From SKPH01 sp051748565 (lineage in GTDB: Bacteria > Bacillota > Dethiobacteria > DTU022), in NCBI GenBank assembly GCA_051748565.1, contig JBNJHN010000085.1:1-5730 (forward strand): DNA of 5,730 nt, written 5' to 3'. The position numbers and the translations under genes were made by a program. Below, piece by piece: positions 1-5,442 of the stretch. The notes under the pieces were generated by a model that did not search any database, was not told the origin of the DNA, and saw only the letters and a list, made by a program, of their open reading frames with translations. How positions within the stretch are numbered: the first letter of the stretch is position 1; each line of letters begins with the position of its first letter.

Positions 1-405
1 TCGATTATTAATGGGGCGGGAACCTTAAACGGGTCGAAGATCTTTTCCCTGCAGGCTTTGATCATGGATGCAGAGATCTTCAGCATCATAGCCAAAACAT
101 CACAGGGTATCGAAGTTAACGACGAAACCCTTGCTGTTGAGCTGATCAAGAAGGTCGGCCCGGGTGGAAATTTCCTTTCTGACAAGCACACCCGTAAATA
201 CATGCGCGACATCTGGCAGCCGGTTGTGTACGACCGCAAGCCTTACGGGCAGTGGGAAGAAAGCGGCCGCAAAGGGGCTTATGAAGAAGCAACCGAGCTG
301 GCCCGCTGGATCATCGATAATCACGAAGTTGAACCCCTCGAAGAGGGCATCAAAAAAGAGTTCGCCGCGATCATCAGGAGAGCGGATCAGGAACTGGGGA
401 AATAA
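1..405 (+). CDS. MttB-superfamily corrinoid methyltransferase, C-terminal part (5' end outside window)
   Basis: The frame is open from the first base, so this is the end of a longer gene; the ATG at 64 is internal and not a start. The 134 visible residues match the C-terminal end of trimethylamine methyltransferase (MttB) family proteins. They line up without large gaps with the end of the second methyltransferase in this window: both have SLAVE/TLAVE, then GPGG, an HT pair, and a YDR or IDR followed by G-x-W. The family transfers a methyl group from a methylated amine to the cobalt of a partner corrinoid protein in the cytoplasm. The corrinoid-protein gene starts about 15 bases downstream, which fits an operon. 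The pyrrolysine position of true MttB would lie upstream of the window, so it cannot be judged whether this copy carries pyrrolysine. Family membership is firm; the substrate is unknown. Confidence 0.9.
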   Translation, partial: SIINGAGTLNGSKIFSLQALIMDAEIFSIIAKTSQGIEVNDETLAVELIKKVGPGGNFLSDKHTRKYMRDIWQPVVYDRKPYGQWEESGRKGAYEEATELARWIIDNHEVEPLEEGIKKEFAAIIRRADQELGK

Positions 406-420
406 GGGGGATATGTGACA

Positions 421-1071
421 ATGGATAAAGATAAATTGCTGGCGGAAATGAAAACCGCAGTTCTGGAAGGTGAAATAGAAGAAGGCGAAATCCTGGCCCG
501 CCGGGCCCTGGAAGCAGGAATGGATCCGCTGGAGTGCATCGAAGCCGGTTTCGTGGCCGGAATCAACGAAGTCGGTGCTCTTTACGAAGAAGGTGAAATG
601 TTTCTGCCCGAATTGGTAGCGGCCGCAGAAGTTATGAAAGAAGCGCTGGCTGTCCTCGAGCCGGAACTGCTGAAAAGCCAGAAATCGCGAGACATCCTGG
701 GCAAGGTCATTATCGGTTCAGTGGCTCACGATATTCACGACATCGGCAAAGATATCGTTGCCTCCTTGCTCACAGCCTCGGGCTTCGAAGTCCACAACCT
801 GGGCATAGACATCCCCAACGAGACTTTTGTTGCCAGGGTTAAAGAGCTGAAACCCGATATCCTGGGCATGTCCGCCCTGCTGACCACAACTATGCCCGAG
901 CAGAAAAATGTTATCGAAATGCTCGAGGCGGAAGGCCTGCGCGACAGCGTCAAGGTCATGGTCGGCGGCGCCCCGGTCAACCGGGAATGGTCTGAATCGA
1001 TCAACGCCGACGGGTTTGCCGAAAATGCCGTTGAAGCGGTAAAAGTAGCCAGATCCCTGGTCGGCCGTTAG
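421..1071 (+). CDS. Methyltransferase cognate corrinoid protein (MttC/MtbC-like)
   Basis: This is a complete protein of 216 residues, the usual size for a cobalamin-carrying shuttle in methylamine or betaine demethylation. An N-terminal helical cap domain (about residues 1-85) precedes a Rossmann-like B12-binding domain. That domain shows DIHDIGK with the cobalt-ligating His106 (codon 736-738), a SALL stretch near 151-154 and GGAPV near 182-186. The residue before DIHDIGK is His where many relatives have Gly (AHDIHDIGK against the common GDIHDIGK), perhaps a subfamily trait. The protein would accept a methyl group from the flanking MttB-type enzymes and pass it to a second methyltransferase that is not in this window. 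The start is ambiguous: a GTG at 415 lies 4 bases after the purine-rich AGGGGG site (405-410), and the ATG at 421 lies 10 bases after it. I chose ATG, but GTG would add only two residues. The gene ends in TAG. Confidence 0.93.
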   Translation: MDKDKLLAEMKTAVLEGEIEEGEILARRALEAGMDPLECIEAGFVAGINEVGALYEEGEMFLPELVAAAEVMKEALAVLEPELLKSQKSRDILGKVIIGSVAHDIHDIGKDIVASLLTASGFEVHNLGIDIPNETFVARVKELKPDILGMSALLTTTMPEQKNVIEMLEAEGLRDSVKVMVGGAPVNREWSESINADGFAENAVEAVKVARSLVGR

Positions 1072-1090
1072 TTATAGCGAAACATAAATC

Positions 1091-1120
1091 CCCTTTCCCG
1101 GAAGGAGAGGGAGAAGGAGG
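1091..1120 (+). promoter_or_regulatory. Hairpin followed by strong Shine-Dalgarno ahead of second methyltransferase
   Basis: CCCTTTCC (1091-1098) can pair with GGAGAGGG (1104-1111) across the loop CGGAA, giving an 8-bp stem with one G-U pair. No T-run follows, so it is not an intrinsic terminator. AAGGAGG at 1114-1120 sits 9 bases before the ATG at 1130 and is a near-perfect ribosome binding site. The hairpin ends 2 bases before that site. It may stabilise the downstream message or tune translation of the second methyltransferase relative to the corrinoid protein; that role is inference only. Confidence 0.45.
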
Positions 1121-1129
1121 TAAACAGCA

Positions 1130-2454
1130 ATGGCTAAATACACCTTTGCCGGTCAACCGGCCCTGCGCCTTTTAAGTGATGATCAGATCAGGCTGATCCA
1201 CGAAAAAGCGCTGGAAGTGCTTGAAAAAAGTGGTATCATGTTCGAATCGGAAGAAGCCCTGAAAATCCTCAAAGACAACGGCGCCGCAGTCGATTTCGAG
1301 AAAAAAACAGCAAAATTCAGCCCGCAGATGGTCGACGATGCCGTCAAAAAAGCGCCGTCTTCTCTGCAGCTCTATAACCGCGACGGTGAACCGTCGGCTA
1401 ATTTAAGTGGTAACAATGTCCATTTCGATCCGGGTTCGTCCCTGATCAAGTTTATCGAATCCGATGGTAAGACCGTGCGCAAATCTGAATCAAAAGACCT
1501 GGTGCAGATCTGCCGGGTTAACGACGCTCTCGAGAATGTGCACCTGCAGTCTACTTCAGTGGTCTGTTACGATGTGCCTAAACCGATCGGCGACAGCTAC
1601 CGTCTCTATCTCTGCCTCAAGAATTCACCAAAAGCGGTGATCACCGGAGCTTTTAGCGTCCCGGGGGTAACTCACATGCGTAACATGCTGGCTGCGGTAG
1701 CCGGCGGTGAAGATCAGCTGCGCGAAAAACCGCTGGCTGTATTTGATATCTGCCCTTCACCGCCGCTCAAGTGGACCCATATCAGTTCGCAGAATATTAT
1801 CGACTGCGCCCGTTTCGGTCTGCCTCTGGAGACAGTCTCCATGCCCATGCCCGGCGCAGCCACCCCGGTCACCCTGGCCGGTTCGGTCGTAGTTCACACT
1901 GCCGAGACCCTGAGCGGAGTTGTCCTGGCCCAGTGCGTCAGCCCGGGAGCGCCGGTAGTTTACGGCGGAGCCCCGGTCCATTTTGATATGCATTACGGAA
2001 CCACCCCGCTCAGTGCTGTCGAGGCGACCATGATTGCCGCCGCTTATGCCCAGATGGGCAAGTATTTCGGCTTTCCCACCCACACTTACGCCGCCCTCAG
2101 CGATTCAAAAGTTATCGATATGCAGGCCGGAATGGAAACCGGGATCAGCGGCATCATCGCCCAGCTGGCCGGGATTAACATGATTTCAGGGGTCGGTTCA
2201 CTCGACTTCGTCAGTTCATTCAGTATCGAAAAACTGGTCATTGACCACGAAATTTGCGGCATGGCCCTGCGCCTGCACCGCGGTATAGACTGTTCTCCCG
2301 AATCTCTGGCCGTTGAAGTGATCAATGAACTGGGGCCGGGCGGGGTTTACCTGGAAGCAGAGCACACTTTTAAACATTTCAAAACCGAGCCCTTTATCCC
2401 TTCGCAGGTAATCGACCGCCGCGACCGTGGGAACTGGGATGCGGAAGGAAAGAA
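1130..2454 (+). CDS. MttB-superfamily corrinoid methyltransferase, apparently non-pyrrolysine (3' end lost in gap)
   Basis: 441 residues are visible from a well-supported ATG (AAGGAGG 9 bases upstream) to the N-run. The protein looks like the trimethylamine methyltransferase (MttB/COG5598) superfamily: an N-terminal segment with LSDDQIRLIHEKALEVLEKSG, then a TIM-barrel-type body with SPGAPVVYGG near 269-278, DSKVIDMQAG at 325-334, and the C-terminal GPGG and G-x-W elements. Alignment with the gene at the left edge suggests about 44 residues are missing, giving a full length near 485, normal for the family. No TAG interrupts the visible frame, so unlike archaeal-type trimethylamine MttB it does not use pyrrolysine here. 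Characterised non-pyrrolysine relatives (MtgB, MtpB, MtcB types) demethylate glycine betaine, proline betaine or carnitine; which applies here is unknown. It would methylate the corrinoid protein encoded just upstream. Any reading frame continued through the N-run is artificial. Confidence 0.92.
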
Positions 2455-2554
2455 NNNNNNNNNNNNNNNNNNNNNNNNNNNNNNNNNNNNNNNNNNNNNN
2501 NNNNNNNNNNNNNNNNNNNNNNNNNNNNNNNNNNNNNNNNNNNNNNNNNNNNNN
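2455..2554. other. Assembly gap (100 N)
   Basis: Exactly 100 N separate two contigs. The gap interrupts a methyltransferase on its left and a radical SAM protein on its right, which are in different frames. Roughly 44 codons of the first and about 100 codons of the second must be missing, so the real missing sequence should be several hundred bases rather than 100. Translations that read across it are not real proteins. Confidence 0.98.
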
Positions 2555-3155
2555 AGGGCAGTCGATAACTGTTGAGGAGCTGGCTTCAATAATGCTCAGC
2601 CTGCAAAAGCAGGGCTGCAGCAACATTAACCTGGTCAGCCCGACCCCGTACCTCTACCAGATCACTGCCGCTCTTTACCGGGCCGCCGAATCAGGACTGC
2701 GGCTGCCGGTGGTTTATAACTGCGGCGGCTACGAATCGCTGCATTCCCTGCGTCTGCTCGAAGGATTTATCGATATCTACATGCCCGATGCCAAGTATGC
2801 TTCCGACCGGATGGGTGAGCGCTACTCGGGGGTCAAAGACTACTTTACCCGCCTCAGTGAGGGCTTGAAAGAGATGCAGCGTCAGGTCGGCGATCTTGAA
2901 GTTGGCCCCGACAACCTTGCCTGGAGGGGGCTTTTGATCCGTCACCTGGTAATGCCCGAAAACATTGCCGGAAGTGAAAAAATGGCCCAATTCCTGAGCA
3001 AAGAAATATCTCCCAACTGTGCTGTCAACGTTATGGCCCAGTATTACCCGGCTTACAAAGCCTCTGAACATCCGCCCCTGAACCGGCGCATTACGCATGA
3101 AGAATACCGTGCCGCCCGCCAGTCTTTCCAAAAAGCCGGTTTGCGTCTGCTCTAA
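2555..3155 (+). CDS. PflX-like radical SAM protein, C-terminal part (N-terminus lost in gap)
   Basis: 199 residues are visible in frame from base 2556. The sequence strongly resembles the PflX / COG1313 family of radical SAM proteins related to pyruvate formate-lyase activating enzymes. Recognisable stretches are TVEELASIMLSLQKQG, NINLVSPTPYLYQI, LPVVYNCGGYES, DIYMPDAKYA, the YSG...YF segment, LIRHLVMPENIAGSEK and LNRRITHEEY. Family members are about 290-340 residues long, and the CxxxCxxC motif that binds the 4Fe-4S cluster lies just before the visible part, so it falls in the gap. Function within this family is largely uncharacterised; activation of a glycyl-radical enzyme is suggested only by homology. 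No glycyl-radical enzyme is visible nearby. Whether it is co-transcribed with the methyltransferases cannot be told because of the gap. It ends in TAA and is followed by a weak terminator-like hairpin. Confidence 0.88.
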
Positions 3156-3173
3156 ATTTTTAACCGGATTTTT
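3130..3173 (+). terminator. Weak terminator-like hairpin at end of PflX-like gene
   Basis: AAAAA-G-CCGGTT (3130-3141) can pair with AACCGG-A-TTTTT (3162-3173), with one G-A mismatch and a loop of about 20 bases. The 3' arm ends in five T, and the stem straddles the stop codon at 3153-3155. The GC core is only four pairs and the loop is long, so termination efficiency is doubtful. The independent promoter just downstream supports a transcription boundary here. Confidence 0.35.
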
Positions 3174-3196
3174 ACGGGCCTGTACGTTCATTCCGG

Positions 3197-3226
3197 TTGA
3201 CCCTCTTTGCCGTGCTGGTGTAGAAT
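3197..3226 (+). promoter_or_regulatory. Sigma-70/SigA-type promoter of the thioredoxin gene
   Basis: TTGACC (3197-3202) and TAGAAT (3221-3226) are separated by 18 bases; each box matches its consensus at five of six positions. Transcription would start near 3233, leaving a leader of about 48 bases that contains AAAGGAGG at 3264-3271, 9 bases before the ATG. The -35 box overlaps the last arm of the CCGGTT/AACCGG repeats found in this intergenic region. Confidence 0.6.
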
Positions 3227-3280
3227 GAATTTAATTAAAGCTGCAAGGGCAGCAGCATAATCCAAAGGAGGAATTTCAGT

Positions 3281-3607
3281 ATGGCCGGTGCCGTAAAGGA
3301 AATCAGTGAATCTCAATTTGATCAGGAAGTAATGAAGGAAACCCTGCCAGTGCTCGTGGATTTTTGGGCTCCCTGGTGTGGCCCCTGCAAGATGCTCGGT
3401 CCGATTCTGGAGGAGCTGGCAGCTGCCAACGACAGCCGCCTTAAAGTGGTAAAGGTTAATGTTGATGAAAACCCGGATCTGGCCCAGAAATATGAAGTTA
3501 TGGGCATTCCGACAATGTTCCTCTTCAAGGGCGGACAGGTAATCGACAGCTTCACGGGAGCAATGAGCAAGGCAGCCCTGACCGAAAAGATTGATAAATA
3601 TATCTAG
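3281..3607 (+). CDS. trxA: Thioredoxin
   Basis: This 108-residue protein has the size and layout of classical thioredoxin. The redox motif WCGPC spans residues 32-36 within the conserved VDFWAPWCGPCK segment. The cis-proline Pro77 lies in the MGIPT turn, Asp27 is the buried acidic residue, and the FTGA turn is near 91-94. It would reduce cytoplasmic protein disulfides, recycled by thioredoxin reductase, which is not in this window. The start is well supported by AAAGGAGG 9 bases upstream and by its own promoter at 3197-3226, so it is probably a separate transcription unit from the PflX-like gene. The gene ends in TAG. A long open frame on the opposite strand over this gene is an artefact of codon composition. 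Confidence 0.97.
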   Translation: MAGAVKEISESQFDQEVMKETLPVLVDFWAPWCGPCKMLGPILEELAAANDSRLKVVKVNVDENPDLAQKYEVMGIPTMFLFKGGQVIDSFTGAMSKAALTEKIDKYI

Positions 3608-3665
3608 CAGTTTTTGTTTTAGGGGGCAGGAAAGCGATTCCATAAGGCGAATAGCATAAAAAATA

Positions 3666-3671
3666 TATAAT
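3666..3671 (+). promoter_or_regulatory. Possible -10 box before the elongation-factor-like gene
   Basis: TATAAT at 3666-3671 is a perfect -10 hexamer in an AT-rich stretch, but no convincing -35 box lies 16-18 bases upstream (the sequence there is near TAAGGC). If used, transcription would begin near 3678, giving a leader of about 20 bases. The gene could equally be read through from thioredoxin, since I see no terminator between them. Confidence 0.3.
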
Positions 3672-3696
3672 ATTCCGAAAGGATGTGTTGTTAGCC

Positions 3697-3948
3697 ATGG
3701 AACGACAGTTGATCGGCCGGGTGACCCATTACTACAGCAAGATCGGTGTGGCCATAATCCAGATGGAAGACCTTCTCAAAACAGGAGAACGGATTGCCAT
3801 AGTCGGTGCCACCACTGACCTGGAGCAGGATGTCAAATCGATGCAGGTAGAACATGAAACTATCGGCGAAGCCAAAGCGGGTGACCTGGTCGGCCTTAAA
3901 GTCAAAGATAAAGTACGGGAAGGCGATACAGTCTATAAGCTTCTCTAA
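3697..3948 (+). CDS. Small translation elongation factor-like protein (EF-Tu domain 2-like)
   Basis: This 83-residue protein resembles the stand-alone beta-barrel proteins annotated as translation elongation factor-like, which match domain 2 of EF-Tu/IF2-type GTPases. Visible features are an initial GRVTHYYSKIGVAII strand pair, LKTGERIAIVG, the SMQ element followed by the EA..GD.VGLKV stretch, and a closing VREGDTVYKL. There is no GTP-binding domain, so it is not a GTPase. Its cellular role is not established; the same fold occurs at the end of U32 peptidases, but none is seen here. I placed the start at ATG 3697 because family members begin close to the GRVTHYYSK strand. GTG 3685 and TTG 3688 are alternatives; the purine-rich AAAGGA at 3678-3683 is 13 bases from the ATG and 4 bases from the TTG, so the start is unsure by a few residues. 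Confidence 0.82.
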   Translation: MERQLIGRVTHYYSKIGVAIIQMEDLLKTGERIAIVGATTDLEQDVKSMQVEHETIGEAKAGDLVGLKVKDKVREGDTVYKLL

Positions 3949-4039
3949 TCTCTACCAGGCTAACATAACTAAGCCTCTCCAATGACTGCTGCTTATTAGT
4001 GCAACATTAGATATCTGACTCAATATTCAAGGTGATTAG

Positions 4040-4834
4040 TTGGTATTTAACGGTGAAAAAAATGAGCGGTTTCCGGGCGGGGTTCCGGCCGACGGTGCCG
4101 CTGCAGGCATGGTAATGACCAATCAGGCCCTGATCGGAATGATCAGGGCTGTTCCGATTGTGCTCGGATATTTGCCTATCGGCCTCGCTTTCGGTGTTCT
4201 CGCCTCTACCGCCGGGTTAAGCATCTACAGCGCCCTGGCCATGTCAGTCTTTGTTTTTGCCGGTTCTTCGCAGCTGATTTCTGTCGGTATGATCGATACA
4301 GGCGCGGGTGTAGTGGCAATTACGATGACCGTTTTCCTGGTCAACCTGCGCCACATGCTGATGAGCGCTTACCTGGCCCCCCATCTGTGCCGCCTGAAAA
4401 CCTGGCAGCAGGTCCTGTTCAGTTATGAAATCACCGATGAATCTTTTGCCGTCCATTCCGCTTATTTCCGCCGCCAGGGAGTGCCGCCTGCCGCCCAGCT
4501 TTTTGCCGTCAACGTTTCGGCTCACCTGGCCTGGGTCATCGGCACCCTGCTTGGTGCCTGGCTGGGAGTCTACCTCACCTTTGATATAGACGCTTACGGT
4601 GTTGATTACGCCCTCCCGGCCATGTTTATTGCCCTGCTGGTAATGCAGATCGAAACTGCCCGTCACGTTTTTATAGCCGTTTTAGCCGCCGCCGTGGGCC
4701 TCTTTTTATACCTGGCCGGTATGAACCAGCTCTACATCATTCTGGCCACGGTTATCGCCGCCACGGTCGGGGCGGCTTTTAAAAAGGATCCGGCAGATAA
4801 AACCCGCGGGGCCGATGAAGAAGGAGAAGGATAG
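4040..4834 (+). CDS. azlC: Branched-chain amino acid exporter, large subunit (AzlC family)
   Basis: This membrane protein has hydrophobic segments near residues 38-58, 62-84, 88-101, 155-179, 190-204, 209-226 and 231-247. Family signatures are the first-helix VPIVLGYLPIGLAFGVLA, FVFAGSSQL (71-79), NLRHMLMSA (102-110) and EITDESFA (130-137). AzlC (YgaZ-like) forms with the small AzlD subunit a transporter linked to export of branched-chain amino acids and azaleucine resistance; the azlD gene follows 3 bases later. The start is uncertain: TTG 4040 has AAGGTG (4029-4034) 5 bases upstream and gives 264 residues with a polar, Gly/Pro-rich extension. ATG 4109 or 4115 would begin nearer the first helix, as most relatives do, but lacks a clear ribosome site. 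The C-terminal tail is charged and short. It ends in TAG. Confidence 0.93.
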   Translation: MVFNGEKNERFPGGVPADGAAAGMVMTNQALIGMIRAVPIVLGYLPIGLAFGVLASTAGLSIYSALAMSVFVFAGSSQLISVGMIDTGAGVVAITMTVFLVNLRHMLMSAYLAPHLCRLKTWQQVLFSYEITDESFAVHSAYFRRQGVPPAAQLFAVNVSAHLAWVIGTLLGAWLGVYLTFDIDAYGVDYALPAMFIALLVMQIETARHVFIAVLAAAVGLFLYLAGMNQLYIILATVIAATVGAAFKKDPADKTRGADEEGEG

Positions 4835-4837
4835 GGC

Positions 4838-5161
4838 ATGCCTGAAATTGCTTTACTGATATTCCTCATGTCGCTGGTCACTTTTTTACCCCGTGTCCTG
4901 CCGGTCCTGCTCCTGTCGCGGCGTTCCCTGCCCGCGCCGGTAGAACGCTGGCTCTCCTATGTCCCTGTGGCCGTCCTTGCCGCCCTGCTTGCCCCGGCCC
5001 TCTTCGCGCCGACCGGCGAAATCAACCTGTCCTTAACCATAAATCCGGCTTTCTGGGTATCCATACCGGTTTTTATAATTGCTTTCCTTACCCGCAATCT
5101 CTTCATAACTGTCTTAAGCGGCATGTTCCTGATCGCCCTGGTCAGACTCTTTATATCCTGA
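4838..5161 (+). CDS. azlD: Branched-chain amino acid exporter, small subunit (AzlD family)
   Basis: This 107-residue hydrophobic protein has the standard AzlD size and motifs: TFLPRVLPVLLL (15-26), YVPVAVLAALLAP (41-53) and TRNLFITVLSGM (85-96), spread over about four membrane segments. It acts with AzlC as the second subunit of the exporter. The ATG lies 3 bases after the azlC stop, and its ribosome site (AAGGAG at 4821-4826 or the adjacent AAGG) lies inside the end of azlC, so the two are translationally linked. No strong intrinsic terminator follows; the next 60 bases are AT-rich. Confidence 0.94.
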   Translation: MPEIALLIFLMSLVTFLPRVLPVLLLSRRSLPAPVERWLSYVPVAVLAALLAPALFAPTGEINLSLTINPAFWVSIPVFIIAFLTRNLFITVLSGMFLIALVRLFIS

Positions 5162-5222
5162 TCTATTAAAACTCATAACGGTTATTAATTACAAAATAAT
5201 TATCAATAATGTGCTAATAATA

Positions 5223-5327
5223 TTTGACCACCATTTTGCGATCATGATATAATTTAGGCGATGATTGTTGAAGTTAGCTCATTATTCTATGCCCCTTTTT
5301 CTTGTTAATTTTGATTCTGTGGTCAAA
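5223..5327. repeat. 9-bp inverted repeat flanking the promoter and leader
   Basis: TTTGACCAC at 5223-5231 recurs as its exact reverse complement GTGGTCAAA at 5319-5327, with centres 96 bases apart. The left copy contains the -35 box of the downstream promoter. It could be a pair of regulator half-sites, but chance is not excluded in a region of this length. Confidence 0.25.
5224..5253 (+). promoter_or_regulatory. Extended -10 promoter upstream of the aldehyde oxidoreductase gene
   Basis: TTGACC (5224-5229) and a perfect TATAAT (5248-5253) are 18 bases apart, and TGA directly before the -10 box gives the extended TGnTATAAT form. This is the best promoter in the window. Transcription would start near 5260, leaving a leader of about 180 bases before the ATG at 5443. 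Confidence 0.65.
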
Positions 5328-5350
5328 GCTACAAAAGCACGAAACGATCG

Positions 5351-5379
5351 GTAACAGCAGTCATCGGTTGTAATATACT
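5351..5379 (+). promoter_or_regulatory. Possible second promoter nearer the aldehyde oxidoreductase gene
   Basis: TATACT (5374-5379) is a good -10 box, with GTAACA (5351-5356, four of six matches to the consensus -35) 17 bases upstream. The inverted repeat at 5375-5404 overlaps this -10 box and the expected start site near 5386, the usual position for a repressor operator. The -35 match is weak. Confidence 0.25.
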
Positions 5380-5404
5380 TATGGTCTACTAATGACATAA
5401 GTAT
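5375..5404. promoter_or_regulatory. 9-bp perfect inverted repeat, operator or leader hairpin
   Basis: ATACTTATG (5375-5383) and CATAAGTAT (5396-5404) are exact reverse complements separated by 12 bases, so the half-site centres are 21 bases (two helical turns) apart. This suits a dimeric DNA-binding regulator; in RNA it would form an AT-rich 9-bp stem. It lies 24 bases before the ribosome site of the oxidoreductase gene. Confidence 0.45.
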
Positions 5405-5442
5405 CCAGTTATAGATTTAAATACTATAAAGGAGGAAATCGT

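Larger units (their letters stand above)
5254..5442 (+). other. Long untranslated leader of the aldehyde oxidoreductase gene
   Basis: About 180 bases lie between the promoter at 5224-5253 and the start codon. They hold a 5-base T-run (5296-5300), a direct repeat of ATCGGT (5347-5352 and 5363-5368), a 9-bp inverted repeat (5375-5404) and the ribosome site AAAGGAGG (5428-5435, 7 bases before ATG). I do not recognise a known riboswitch. A 15-codon open frame begins with ATG at 5261, the predicted transcription start, but has no ribosome site. Confidence 0.45.

Noticed and set aside
58..405. A short 115-residue gene starting at 58
   Set aside because: The frame is open to the window edge and the upstream residues continue the methyltransferase homology, so this is the end of a longer gene.
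1130..2575. A 481-residue methyltransferase reading through the N-run to a stop at 2575
   Set aside because: The last residues after the gap come from an unrelated frame of the radical SAM gene. The Ns have unknown length, so the continued frame has no meaning.
2427..3155. A radical SAM protein starting at ATG 2427
   Set aside because: Bases 2427-2454 are out-of-frame methyltransferase sequence on the other side of the gap; the true start must lie inside the missing sequence.
3611..3620. T-rich tract after the trxA stop as a terminator
   Set aside because: No GC-rich stem precedes TTTTTGTTTT, so intrinsic termination is not supported.
3188..3643. 151-residue open frame on the - strand across trxA
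   Set aside because: It is antisense to a clear thioredoxin with a promoter and ribosome site, and its translation shows no recognisable domain.
3957..3976. Small hairpin AGGCT / AGCCT with a 10-base loop after the elongation-factor-like gene
   Set aside because: The stem is only 5 bp and no T-run follows, so it does not qualify as a terminator. The rest of 3949-4039 shows no clear promoter.
5254..5442. Molybdenum/tungsten cofactor riboswitch in the oxidoreductase leader
   Set aside because: The gene context would suit it, but I could not recognise the conserved core by eye; the leader is AT-rich with only one clear stem. A covariance-model search would decide.
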